A DNA stretch of 64,000 nucleotides from Bremia lactucae (lineage: Eukaryota > Oomycota > Peronosporomycetes > Peronosporales > Peronosporaceae): NCBI RefSeq assembly GCF_004359215.1, contig NC_090617.1, positions 2,421,180 to 2,485,179 of the forward strand. The letters run 5' to 3'. A program made the translations under genes and the position numbers. Shown in pieces: positions 22,390-34,515 of the stretch. Each line of letters opens with the position of its first letter. Position 1 is the first letter of the stretch. The notes beneath the pieces were generated by a model. The model did no database searches, was not told the DNA's origin, and saw only the letters and a list, made by a program, of their open reading frames with translations.

Positions 22390-24189
22390 TAGACACCACG
22401 TGCAGTACACAAGGATGCTGATAACAAGTCGCTCGGTGAACGTGGAAAGGCGGCTACAGTAATCAAGGAAATGTGGCGAGGCGAAGGGATACAAAGTTTA
22501 TATGGGATTGAGTTGTGGTAGTCACCCCGCATTCCGGTACAGGGAACATTGGACAACAAGCAGAAAAGTGACCGAACAAGGTTCGTAAAGGGAAGTCGAT
22601 CAGAAGGGCAAACCATGCGCCGTCGAACAGAAAAAGGGAACGGTCGTCTGGATGGACGCGTTACCGACAGTTGTCCTAGTCGACGTAGGATGACAAGACC
22701 AATGTTGTACCGTCTGAAGATATTCAACGAGTCGTCAATATGACATTTGAATCTGATCCAAAGAATGTTGGTGAGGCGATGAAGAGTCAACTCATTGGAA
22801 GAACGGTGTGCGGAGGTAGTGATATCGCCTTATTCATCGTATGATTTGCACAACAAGTGGCTTTTCAAGACCAAGTTCGACGCAAATGGTAACGTTGAGA
22901 GATGCAAAGCTTTCGAGCTTTGCATCTGTCAACATGCATGCGGGAACGAGCAATTATTTGGCATCGACTACACCCTGACATTTGTGCAGTCATAATATTT
23001 AGAGCAGTCAAAGCGAACTAGTTTTGTCACGACGAACGGATGTACCGGCTCGCCATGGAGATGTGGTCAATGCCTATGTTAAGGCGGACAACGATAAGCA
23101 CCTAGACATTCACATGGAAGATTTCAAATGAAATGAATTCTAACAAGATCAAGATGAAACAGCAGGTTTTGAAACCTTGAGCCAGCAAGCACTACTATTA
23201 AACAGATCATGGTATGAATTTAATCAAGCTGGCAGTTTTGTGAGCAAGTTACTGCACTCAAAATATGTGCGACGCCGGTTCTGTGCAGTGCACGACAGAC
23301 ATGTATGTACCTGTAATTCAAGAGAGACAAAGACGAAGTCACGGTAGTTGTAGTCTACGTGATGATTTGCTAATTAGCGGTAAAATGGTTGCAGTGGACA
23401 AGTTTTTTGGCAAGATGACATCATTTGAGATCAAATATTTGGGAGTTGTAAGAGTTTTTGGGTCTTCACAATTCGGGGTTGAGAAAATGGGCTATGTGTT
23501 AGATCTACCGACTTACTGCACAAAGAACATTGAATAGAGACGGTAGACGGAGTGCAGGCTCCTTTGAAGACTGTAGTGAAAGTAATGGTTAAGAGCCAGA
23601 CGACCTCTCTATGACGGCCACAAATGGCAATGCGAGCGTGAGAATGTTTTAATCTTTATAAGTCATTTACTTTGGATTGCGCGTAGTACAAGACGCGGAC
23701 ATATGCTTTGCGGTGACGAAGGCCTTCTTTGCGCCAAGGAATGTCGATTTGCGTGACATGTTTAGCTTGAAGGTCTGACCCAGAATGATATTCTAAGGAA
23801 CCAAGTATTCTCTATAGCCAGGTAAACAAATGATGCCGGGTGATGATTACAAAGCATAGGTTATGCAATTCTCTTCTAAACTAATTGTGGAGAGCGTCCA
23901 CGTGGCTTAGAACCAACACTTCGATAATGTTTAGTAGTCAGACATAAGAAATATGATAAAAAAAATTCTCCAGTACGGCTGATAATCTTAAGGACGTCGC
24001 TTGATAAATTTAAAACTATCTAATTATTAGCGTAAGTAAGTCTTTTAATGCATGGTTTCTCGGTGCAAAGCGCTCTATGATGCCACCTCACCTATGAAGG
24101 TATTAGCAGCGTAACACGACGATACCGTTCGCATAGAATAAAATAGAAGCGAGTGTTTGAGCACTTTGCTTCGGTGCAACGATACCCGC
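22390..24189 (+). mobile_element. copia RT-RNase H remnant
   Basis: Plus-strand pieces read PARHGDVVNAYVKADNDKHL (near 23,045), FNQAGSFVSKLLHSKYV (near 23,220), then YVDDLLISGK-like residues across a frameshift (near 23,360) and FFGKMTSFEIKYLGVV. These are copia RT motifs. Beyond 23,607, where homology to the right arm ends, RNase H-like pieces continue to about 23,850. The last 350 bp are AT-rich and featureless. Confidence 0.75.
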
Positions 24190-24735
24190 TGTAACGAGCT
24201 AATTGTCAAATGTTACACGTCCGTTAAATACACTTAAAGGGGAGATCAACTAATTAGTGTGACGTTAAATGACCTGTCACTCGGTTGAGTTTACATTGAA
24301 GAAGATGACGTCTAGCGTCATCTGCGAGCAGAAATATTTAGAACAATACGCTAGCCATATAGAGATGCGCATATACAGTGATGGCATCTGGTTATTGGGT
24401 AAAAAGGTTAAACCATAATTCTAATAGATATGACTCAGTCTTAAATTTACTTCCTAGTAAACCGTGCGCGGAAGAAGACGGGCGACCGCTCCTCTGACGT
24501 CACTTGTTACAAGGTTCAAGTTCGTTGGGTGAGGTCGCCTTAGGCGCCCACCAACTACTTCACTGCACGTGAGAAAAGACGGTCAAACCGCTTCCTCGCT
24601 GTGCTTGAAGATGTGTGCGTTCTAGTGCGAGGTCGCTTTAGAAGCGCCCGCCTACACTTGGTAGTACTAGTAGTCCTTCCCACGACATACCTCTTTGAGC
24701 GTGTCAGTTATGATGAGCCTCAATATTGATTGAAC
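24190..24735 (+). repeat. LTR, gypsy family A (5' copy)
   Basis: The block begins TGTAACGAGCTAATTGTC and contains the TGACGTCTAGCGTCA palindrome (24,304-24,322). It ends near the CCTACACTTGGTAGTACT region seen in other copies, and is followed by gag. The right end is approximate. The five bases outside it (CCCGC) do not match those outside the other LTR (GAGGT), so no target duplication is visible. Confidence 0.75.
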
Positions 24736-24759
24736 TCAACCTTCCCCCTCCTCTCCGAA

Positions 24760-26270
24760 CATCATCGCGAGGTGGCTGTGCCCTTGGCGCAGGGACTTGG
24801 TGGTGAACGAGCCTTTGCTAGGCTCTTAAGCAGTCCTCCTGAGCAACATGATGCTTGGTTGGAGCAGTTTGAGGCGTTTGTGCTCGGATAGCGAATAACC
24901 GCGTCCGAGGCACATAGCCATGCTGCGGCGGAGTCCAAGATTAAGGATAAGCTCAGGCGTGAGCAGGCTCAGAACGAGGTTTTCAACAAATTGGTTGTTG
25001 AGACGCTCTCCTCCCGGCCGTATCAGCCGATCCTTATTAGGTTGGACCCGCCCAAGTTTGATGGGACTGCAGCGCACACGATTGTCTACTTGCTGTTAGC
25101 CGTGGAGGAACGCGGTGTGGCGAAGCTCAGAAGCTCATCGAGGGCGACACCCGGATGGTGTCGTACGCCATGTCAAATTTGCGTGGTAAGGCCTCAGAGT
25201 GGGCTTAATCGGTGCTTACGGCAGATGGTAAGGCGTTCCCTTGATTAGCGATCTTTAAGACAAAGATTTGCGCCTTGTATCAGCCGCCGAACAACGAACT
25301 GTTGCTGCAGGCGCGCTTCTTTGCAGCGCGACAGGCAAAGCGATCTCTCCAACAATATGTACAGGAGATGCACTCGCTGTTAGCATCTAATACGGGGGGT
25401 CCGATACGGGAACACATTAAAGTGCACACGTTCATGAACGAACTGCGGCACGGCCCATCGCGACAGGCCCTTTTTACAAAGATGCGTCGTCGACGGAAGT
25501 GGCAATCCAAATTGCCTTCGTTAAGGAGCAATTTTTCAACAGTGCCTCCGCGATTGCTTGGTAGCCGAAAGGTTGGATGCTACTCCTATGGAGTTGGGCA
25601 ACGACTCCGTTATCTGCTATAGTGCGGCCATATAATGGCTCGCTGCTATGCCCGAGCAGCTGCTGCTAAGACGCCCAGCAAGTAGACTCTCCACCCTTAA
25701 GACGATGTCAAGCACTAGCAAGCACGACTCATGAATTCTGCATTGACCACTGAGAGCTCGAGAGATGCAGTAGCGCAATAGGGGCGAGATGCCCTACTCT
25801 AAGGCTACACCTAAGTTCAGAATTCTCGAACAAATGAGCAGCATAAACCCTGAGGCTCCGAAACTCCGGACCTCAACCCTGCTGGTCTGTAGCACTCGGA
25901 AACGAGGCTATGACCATGTGATGACCCATCTCGTGGTTTCGAATGCATCGCAGTTTTTTGTGCAACTCGCGGCTCTTGAACAGAGATCGGCGCTGTACGA
26001 GTCGCTATGCCAGGATGGCACGCAGAAAGAGACGACCGTCGCTTAGCAAACGGCGGGCTCGTAAAGTCTGAGGGAGATCGGATTAAACTCGCCTTAAGGT
26101 TTAGAGACTTCACCGAGAGGCCTGTGCAACTGATGGCATGTCCAACACAGTTATGGGTGCGTTGACGGCATGGCAAAAGTCACCAGGCCCTGCCCAGAGC
26201 CTAGAGCTTGTGTCGTTGAAAGTATCTCGACGGGAAGGTAGGTGACAAAAGGTCCTACGCAGCTCAGACA
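24760..26270 (+). mobile_element. gypsy gag and protease remnant (central copy)
   Basis: Gag reads in pieces: HHREVAVPLAQGLGG, SSPPEQHDAWLEQFEAFVLG, RPYQPILIRLDPPKFDGTAA, then QPPNNELLLQARFFAARQAK and EHIKVHTFMNELRHGPSRQA. The retropepsin start follows (LLVCSTRKRGYDHVMTHLVV). The catalytic D-C-G-A-S block appears as SNAS, so the protease is dead. Several stops and frameshifts occur. Confidence 0.8.
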
Positions 26271-26469
26271 GACCGGGTTAGTAAATAGGACGATGACAAG
26301 TAGTCCAACATCCAATGGTTATCCACATAGTCGCGCCGAGAGCATGTGGCAGTTGATAGCGAATTGACAAGAAGTAAAGCGTCGCCAAAATCGGCACCGA
26401 CCCTAGCGCCTGGTGCTGTTGGAAGTGGTGTGTTACCCGAGAGAGCAACGCAACCACTTCCAGTTCAAA

Positions 26470-27950
26470 GGTCGTGGTGACACGTAAGTTGAGTATTCGA
26501 CAATTAAAGACGATCAAAGGCGCGTCAAAACGAGTGACGTTTGGATCAGTTCTGGTCCAAGAGGACGGACCTTCGAAAAAATTGTTCGAGGCCGTCGATG
26601 ACAAGATAGCGGAGGTAACCTCGGTTGAGGTGCTCGAGAACATCTTGGGATCTGCCGAGGAAGTAGTAAATCTCTCGGAGATGTCTTGGGATCTGTTCCT
26701 GTTCGAACTCAAAGAAGGAAAGATCTACGAGGTAGTCGCACCAGTTTCGGAAGAGGAATTAGGTAGAATGTCGCACGTCGTCTACAATGAACGAAAGTGT
26801 TTTAGAAACAGACAAAAGGCTGGGGTGGCTTGAAAGACAGCGCGAATTTTTTTAAATTATGTAGAATCGCCGTGATGTGTTTCCAGATAAAGTGCCAAGC
26901 CGCCTACCGGCCGATAGGGGCATCAGACACGAAATTGATTTGGAACCTGGCACCAAGTATTGTGTGACCAGGCAATGGTCATTGTCGAAAAAACAAGTTA
27001 ATTATGTCGATGAGCTCTTCGACAAGCGAGCCAAGGCGGTACATGTACGTGACAGCAAGTCGCCTAACTGCAGCCCGACCTTCTGTGTGCGTAAAGCCAC
27101 AGGTGAATCGCGCGTGGTTCACGCTTACAAGAAGCTGAACACCGCCACAATACCGGTGCAAACGCCAGTACCGCGGAAAGATGTCTTGTTGAACACCATG
27201 GGAAATTAAACTTTCTTTTTCGCGTTGTATTTAAAAGATGGCTACAACCAGGTACTCATGAAATAGTCTGATGTAGCAAAACGGCAGTCACCACCCCAAG
27301 CGGTATGCTTTCGGAGTGGCTTTTGATGCCCATGGTTTAAAAAAACACCGGCGACATTCAACCGAGTGGTGGCTCTCGTGATGCGCCATCTTTGTGCCTA
27401 CGTGCCCCATTACTTTGACGATGTATTCGTGCAAAGTATGACCAAGGACGAACTGAGCGAAAAAGAGTCGCACAAGCGTCATTTAAACGCTGTGTTAAAG
27501 ACTCTGGGTGATTCCTAATTTTACGTCAACTTGCAAAAGTGCGTCCAAGGGGTCTCCGCAATCGGCAGCGTGCTCATGCAGAAGAATGACGACGGCGTTG
27601 ACTTGTCATCTCTTATGAGTTCTGGCTTTTAAAAGCCGTGAGACTGAATACCATGTGCATGACAGGAGCTACTTTCAGTTAAGTATGCCCTTGTTTAGTT
27701 TTGAGTGCACCGAAAAGTTTGTAATTTATACGGATCACGCATCATTCCGGACCGAAATAAACTCACCGCCGCATAGAATGGCGATATGGCTTACATTCTT
27801 CTCTGAATATTATTGCAATGTTGAATATAAGCCGGGTAAGTCAAATGTCTTGGCTGGCACGTTACCGCGCAGACCAGACTTCGAGTCAAGACACCAGGAA
27901 AGTGTGTAGTGCTAAAGCACAATTTCAGCCGTCAACGTTGGCAGCCATGA
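26470..27950 (+). mobile_element. gypsy RT-RNase H remnant (central copy)
   Basis: This copy is the most colinear in the window. It has the Ser/Glu-rich linker (KGASKRVTFGSVLVQEDGPS), RT N-terminal part (LEPGTKYCVT, KKQVNYVDELFDKRAK, SPNCSPTFCVRKATG, HAYKKLNTATIP), the YFDDVFV-like catalytic region near 27,410-27,430 (HYFDDVFVQSM), and RNase H-like ECTEKFVIYTDHASFRTE. Between 27,200 and 27,650 frames change, and a large part of RNase H is deleted compared with intact gypsy elements. Confidence 0.8.
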
Positions 27951-29395
27951 AGGCATACCACGTGACGAGTTTGTTAGCCTCTGATATACAAGAGAGCTAC
28001 AGTCAGGACGAACATTGTCGCCTGCTGTTGGATCACTTCGATGGACTAAAGGTTTCCTTTCCATTGCAACTGAAAGCTAAGCTTAATCGCTGTAGCTACA
28101 GCGATGGCCTGTTATGGCATCAGCTATCACCTTGTGATCCCTTGAGAATCGATGTGACACAGATCTCAAGCTGATGAACCTTCACGATCTCGATGATACG
28201 CCATCTAGTGGGCATCCGGGTCGTGAAAAGACATTCTTACGAGTGACTGAGGAATTTGATGGCCACATTTATATATACGGGTGGCCAACTGTGTTCGCTC
28301 TTGCGAACAGTGTCAGCGCATTAACCCCCTGCACCGTCCAGCAGTGCGTCACTGAAGCCGCTACCGATTTTAACGGATTGTTAGAAGTCAGTAAGTCTGG
28401 ACTTCACGTTTGGAATGCCGCCCGACGACAAGGTCGGACGGGTTCGTCGTATGTGTAGACCGGCTGAGCAAAATGGTGCATCCAGCACCATTCAAAACAC
28501 CGATCACACGCAAGGAAGCAGCTCTCTTGTTTCTGAATCATATATACCGACTACACGGGATGTCCAAGTCCATAATATCGGACCTGGATCCACGTTTTAC
28601 GTCTGGTCTTGGCGACATGTGTTTGAGCCGCTAGGTAGCAAGCTCCACATATCGACCGCCGATCATCCCCAGACCGATGGCCAAACAGAACGTGCCAATC
28701 GGGTCGTGGCGGATGTATTACGCACTATAGCAACTCCCAAAGATTGGAGCAAGCAAATGCCCTTTGTGGAGTTCGCTGTAAATAACAGTGTCCACGCCAG
28801 TACGGGTGAGACACCTTTTTATGGTAACGAACTGCGCTATCCTCGGACGCTAGTCTCGTTTGTGCGCAGCTCGAGACTTAGCGGGGGAGGACCCCTCACT
28901 ATGCTCAGTGCGAAAGAGGGACATAGTTTCGTCAATATGACGATGACCCGCAAGGGTATCATGTTAGACAGAAACTTGCCCTAGCTCCCCGCCGACTTGG
29001 CAGTGGTCAGTAAGGAGTCACGGCAAGGAATGCCTGTGCTCCCAAATAACAACGATGTTCCGTTACTGTCAACTACGTCCTATGACCGACCTTTCGGTGG
29101 CGTCGTAGGCAAGTTAGATGCAAAAAGCGTGAGCGAAGCTCAACGCTTTGTGGATGAGCGATTAGCGATTAGCCAGCACACGAAAAGTCCGCGACGCGAT
29201 GCAGGCGCGGAGGACAAACAAAAAGAATACGCTGACCGAAATGGTCGCAAAAACAATGAATGCTTCAGTGTTGGAGACAAAGTACTATTAAATACTGCTA
29301 CTCTACCTAAAATCGTAGTTTCTGTACTACCTGGAGGTACTACGAAACTATTGCCACGTAATATTGGGCCATTTACTGTGGTCGAGGAGATTGGA
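27950..29395 (+). mobile_element. gypsy integrase remnant (central copy)
   Basis: The zinc-binding part is near 28,190-28,350 (H..GH..C..C pattern). The integrase core includes TRKEAALLFLNHIYRLHGM, SDLDPRFTSG and HPQTDGQTERANRVVADVL, followed by FVEFAVNNSVHASTGETPFY. The C-terminal tail (ADRNGRKNNECFSVGDKVLL, then IGPFTVVEEIGEV) ends abruptly at 29,395. There it joins inverted gag, so no chromodomain or 3' LTR follows in sense. Confidence 0.8.
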
Positions 29396-30230
29396 GAAGT
29401 GACGGACTCCGCCGCAGCATGGTTCTGTGCCCCGAACGCGGCTTCCGCTGTCCAAGCACGAATGCCTCAAACTGCTCCATCTGAGCAACATGTTGCTCAG
29501 GAGGATTGCCCAAGAGCCTGGCCAGGGCTTGTTCACCAAGTCCCTGCGCCATAAGCCCTGCCACCTCCCGATGATGTTCGGAGAGGTGGGGAAAATGAGC
29601 CCAATCAATATTGAGGCTCATCTTCACGTACACACGCAGAGATGCGGGTCGTGGGAAGGATTTCAAGTGCTACCAAGTGTAGGCGGGCACGTCGTAATGC
29701 GGCCACGCTCTACTTAGCACACACCCTAGCACAGCGAGGAAGCGGTTTGCACCTGCTTCTCTTGCGTGCAGTGAGGTAGTTGTGGTGGGCGCGCAAGCGA
29801 CCTCACCCAACACACTAAGAACTCTGGTGAAGTGACGTCACGGGAGCGGTAATCCGTCTCCTCGTGCGCACTTACCAAGTAGGTAGTAAATTTCAGACTG
29901 ATTTATATTTAATAGAATTAAATACAAATACCTATTTTTACCAATTAAAATGATATCTCTATAGATATCATTTAATATGTATTGCGAGCGTATCTTTATA
30001 GATACCTCGCGTAACTGATGACGCTAGCCGTCATCATGGATGACGCTGGGCGTCATCCCTCCTAATGTGAATGCACCCATGTGCATCACATCCACAAGGG
30101 TTGGTCACAAATGTGCACCACACCCGAGTGTTGGGTCTAATTACTATTATTTAGTAATTGACCATCCCCTTAAGTACCAAATGTACTAAATGGGGACTGT
30201 GTAACATTAGGGCAACTCTAGCCCGTTACA
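29396..30230 (-). repeat. inverted LTR plus gag N-terminus
   Basis: On the minus strand the LTR starts TGTAACGGGCTAGAGTTG at 30,230 and runs to about 29,620. The gag N-terminus follows (HLSEHHREVAGLMAQGLGEQ) to about 29,396. This is a normal 5' end in the wrong orientation at the right end of the central copy. Two TGACG palindromes lie at 30,017-30,034 and 30,039-30,057. Confidence 0.75.
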
Positions 30231-31445
30231 GAGGTAGTCTGGCTCTTAACCATTACTTTCACTACAGTCTTCAATGGAGCCTGCACTCCGTCTACCGTCT
30301 CTAATCAATGTTCTTTGTGCAGTAAGTCGGTAGATCTAGCACCTAGCTCATTTTCTCAACCCCGAATGGTGAAGACCCAAAAACTCTTACAACTCCCAAA
30401 TATTTCATCTCAAATTATGCCATCTTGCCAAAAAACTTGTCCAATCAACCATTGTACCGCTAATTAGCAAATCATCACGTAGACTACAACTACCGTGACT
30501 TCGTCTTTGTCTCTCTTGAAGTACAGGTACATGTCTGTCGTGCAATGCACAGAACCGGCGTCGCACATATTTTGAGTGCAGTAACTTGCTCACAAAACTG
30601 CCAGCTTGATAAAATTCATACCTTATTTTGTTTAATAGTAGTGCTTGCTGGCTCGAGGTTTCAAAACCTGCTGTTTCATCTTGATCTTGTCAGAATTAAT
30701 TTCATTTGAAATCTTCTATGTGAATGTCTACGTGCTTATCGTTGTCCGCCTTAACATAGGCGTTGACGACATCTCCATGGCGAGCCGGTACATCCCTTCG
30801 TCGTGACAAAACTAGTATCGCTTTGACTGCTCTACATATTAGGACTGCACAAATGTCAGTGTGTAGTCGATGCCAAATAATTGCTCGTTCCCGCATGCAC
30901 GTTGACAGATGCAAAGCTCGAAAGCTTTGCATCTCTCAACGTTACCATTTGCGTCGAACTTGGTCTTGAAAAGCCACTTGTTGTGCAAATCATACGATGA
31001 ATAAGGCGATATCACTACCTCCGCACACCGTTCTTCCAATGAGTTGACTCTTCATCGCCTCACCAGCATTCTTTGGATCAAATTCAAATGTCATATTGAC
31101 GACTCGTTGAAGCTCTTCAGACGGTACAACATTGGTCTTGTCATTCTACGTCGACTAGGACAACTGTCGGTAACGCGTCCATCCAGACGACCGTTCCCTT
31201 TTTCTGTTCGACGGCGCATGGTTTTGCCCTTCTGGTCGACTTCCCTTCACGAACCTTGTTCTGTCACTTTCTGCTTGTTGTCCAATGTTCCCTGTACCGG
31301 AATGCGGGGTGACCACCACGATTCAATCCCATATAAACTTTGTATCCCTTCGCCTCGCCACATTTCCTTGATTACTATAGCCGCCTTTCCACGTTCACCG
31401 ATCGACTTGTTATCAGCATCCTTGTGTACTGCACGTGGTGTCTAA
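30231..31445 (-). mobile_element. copia RT remnant
   Basis: Mirror of 22,390-23,607. On the minus strand it carries DVPARHGDVVNAYVKADNDK, KLLHSKYVRRRFCALHDRHV and a DDLLISG block. Broken by stops. Confidence 0.75.
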
Positions 31446-31449
31446 AATA

Positions 31450-32515
31450 CCACTAAGTCACTCAATACAGGTGTCCTTTTCACGAGCATATTAATTGGGA
31501 TACATGTCCCAGGTTTGCGTTGGTAGGGCTCCTATACACACAGTATACTCAGCCGCATCACTTTAAAACTTAAAGGTAAACCGCTAGCAAACAGCATGCT
31601 TCAAACCATGTTCATGCTGGCACGGTGCATCTCATCAGCCTGCCCGCCGCTGGCCTTGTTATTTGCCTGGCTTGCTTGACGTTTGATATCTGCTGTCTCG
31701 ATCTTAAAGGTTTAATTACTCCCCGCGACCGTCTTGGTCACCGTTATTTATTGGGCTTTATCAACTACAGATCCTACTATTGTCGTGTATTTCTGGCAAG
31801 AAAGGATGTAGCTGCCCAATTTAAACATTTTATGGCTGCGTTGTGCGATAATTAACTGTCGAAATTACGGTTTACGCACTAATTGAGGTCTGGAATACAA
31901 AATTCTGGTCGCTTCTTTGTTGGCATATATTTCCGCCGATGAAATTAATCGGCGAAATTCTCCGGTGATTGCACTTTTTCGTTTGTTATCCCTAACGCAG
32001 GCCAAACAACCTGTTCCTTTATCCGTGAGTTTAACACCAAAGGCAGGGTGTCGGACTATTTTGACAATTGCGTTGTAACATAATGACCGAGATGGCTGTG
32101 ACATTTCATCAAGTGCCACACTGAACATCCAAATCGGATTCATGTTTCTTTTTTGTCAGCACAGCGATGATTCCATCCAAAGATAATGGACTTTGCGAAA
32201 ATCATCATCGTATACTTGGACGAAAAGTACATTATCTTTGCAGTCGACGTGGACGATAGGGCGGTGGCACGCGCGTAATGATTAGTCTTGTCCTTGAATT
32301 AAAGTTGTTTGCTGAATTGACAGCGTTTACCACGTTTAGACCGAGATTCTTTGTGCACGCTCAAAGAAGGTAGACTGTGCAAATTAACAAGAGTTTTCCG
32401 CTTGACGTCGACAAATTCCGACCTATAAATACCCAGTCTGGACAACGTCATAATTCTCATAAACGGATCCACATAATAATGACGTTAATCAATAAAAGAT
32501 TGGCCGCACCTCCAC
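31450..32515. mobile_element. scrambled copia integrase remnant
   Basis: The integrase core reads on the plus strand (CCLDLKGLITPRDRLGHRYL, near 31,695-31,755). The pre-integrase region reads on the minus strand (VRHPAFGVKLTDKGTGCLAC, near 32,060-32,000). This mirrors 21,310-22,300, including the internal inversion. Confidence 0.75.
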
Positions 32516-34024
32516 CCACGCGTCAGTAACAGCTGTCAGGCTCATAAATATTCGATCCAGCTCCGATGAGCCGCTTGACCCGCCGTGAATAAAGTCATAA
32601 ATAAGTCGGAGGTAATTTTGGTAAAATAACTCTGAAGTAACCTTTGCATTGCATGCTCGAGGGTTTAACTTTCTCGACCCCAAGATTCGACCTGTTGACG
32701 TGTGCCGTACCCGCAAGGTGTTGTTCGAAAACATCCACCTTAATATCCACGGGCACACAAAGCAACATGCGCGCTGAGAAAAGCCCCCTTGGCAAACAAA
32801 CTATTTGCCTCATTCGAAAAACCTACTTGCAAGTCCATGGTATATAGTTATTTTCTATCAAATTTCTTTAAGGCTGTTTTTTTATTATCTTTCGTCGGGC
32901 ACCTTTTCAAGTTGACAACTAAGGTGCGCAAAACGAGGGAGTGGTATAGATAAACTTTCGATCACGTCATGTCCATATATGCATGGTACAGGTGCCTGTC
33001 CCATGTTATAATGGACATCTACACGAGCTGAACGAAGCGCTAGACCTTCTAAGCGGTCATCGAGCACTCAAGTAAGTAGCTGGTGAAATATTTGGCGTCC
33101 TTTTGGGAGAATGCATACGCTCCAATGTCTGGAAACGGATACCTGTTCGGACTCTCAAAATCGAAACAAACATAATTGACTTTGCGGAGTCCTTTCAGTG
33201 TCATCCCGCTTGTCCATATTGGGAGAATTCTATCCCCCCATCCGTTAAGACAGTCCTCGCACATACCCAGCATATTATCTGCTCATCGCTAATATGAGTT
33301 GATCGCAGCGGTGTCGACTCGTTGTAGTCAATAATGAGCGACAGATCTGCATCCTCACTGCGATAGTGGGATAAATCATTAAGTCCAGTTAACAGCGCGA
33401 CAGCAGCGGCAGAAGCTATCGGCGTTGTAACGGTGGCACTAGGCAACGGCGGCGTTTTATCGCTGCGCGTGCGCTCGTGCGTGGTTGTGTGGGTGTCTTT
33501 GCAGACGACCTATCCGCTTTGCCCCTCTTAGGTGGCATATCAGGCGCTGTGTGATGTCACAATAAATGTGCACACACTGATTGCTAAAGAATTGGTTGAG
33601 TAGATAAAAGCGGCGCGACATGTGCGGCTCGCTGCCCCTCTCTCATCTAGTTGACGATTTTACAGAATGTAAAAATCGTTCTTAAAAAGGACTAGTGCTA
33701 CCAAGTATAGGCAGGCGCTACTATAGCAGACACGGTCTACTTAAGCACACGCCTTCAAGCACAGCGAGGGAGCGGTTTGCTTGTCTTCTCTCACGTGCAG
33801 TGAGGTGCTTGGTGGGCCCCTTAGCGACCTCACGCAACGAACTGAGTATCTTAGGACAAGTGTCGTCACGGAAGCGGTAATCAGCTTCAAGTGCTCACTT
33901 GTTAACTAGGAAGTAGTTTTAAGACTAATATTAAATAGAATAAAATACAAAGCCTTTTTAACGAATCTATAGGTGCCATTTCTTCAGATGTGCACCTCAG
34001 CGAGGACGACAATGTTGCATTCGC
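32516..34024. mobile_element. right-arm-only block with LTR fragment
   Basis: The left arm lacks this block. The part at 33,300-33,690 resembles 40,190-40,565 on the same strand (shared GCGGCGCG, GTTGTGTGGGTGT and AATCGTTCTTAAAAAGGA tracts). The part at 33,690-34,010 is a minus-strand family-A LTR fragment. Minus-strand frames at 33,446-32,885 (for example VNYVCFDFESPNRYPFPDIG) are fairly long but not recognised. Confidence 0.55.
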
Positions 34025-34515
34025 GTGGTAAGGCCCCACGATGGCTTACTCGGAGCTTATAGCGAATGGCTAGGCGTATCCTACAATGCGATCTTCAAAA
34101 CAAAGATTCGCGCCATGTATTTGCCGCCGAACAACGAACTGTTACTTCAGGCGCGCTTCTCTGGAGAGCGACAGGCAAAGCGATCCCTGCAAGAATTTGT
34201 GAAGGAGATGCGCTCGCTGGCGGCGTCCAGTAGTGTGGTCCGATACCTGAATACATAAAGGTGCCCACATTCATGAATGGACTGCGGCACGGCCTATCGC
34301 GACAGGATAGCTGACGTCGACGATGAAAGAGGCAATCCAATTTGTCTTAGCTGAGGAGCAACCCTTCATCAGTGCCTCAGCAACAGCTTGGAATAAGCCG
34401 TTGGCCGATAGACTGGATGCCACTCCTATGGAGTTGGTCAACGCACACGTTGTCTCCACAAGTGCGGCAAGCGCGGCCATGTGATGGCTCGCTGCTATCG
34501 CTGCTATGCCAGATT
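34025..34515 (+). mobile_element. gypsy gag remnant
   Basis: Gag core reads AIFKTKIRAMYLPPNNELLL and QAKRSLQEFVKEMRSLAASS, then, after a frameshift, the CCHC-like CGKRGHVMARCY. It is the natural continuation of the gag zinc-knuckle piece shared by both arms. Confidence 0.7.

Larger units (their letters stand above)
17377..23607 (-). repeat. left arm of large inverted duplication
   Basis: This arm is the reverse complement of 30,231-38,293, with point differences and a few indels. Matched landmarks keep a nearly constant coordinate sum: 17,662/38,008 and 18,641/37,030 sum to about 55,670; 20,138/35,440 to 55,578; 21,291/34,271 to 55,562; 22,790/31,044 to 53,834. Steps in the sum mark indels. 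The arm is a mosaic of gypsy (outer part) and copia (inner part). Its outer limit is hidden in the gap. Confidence 0.9.
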
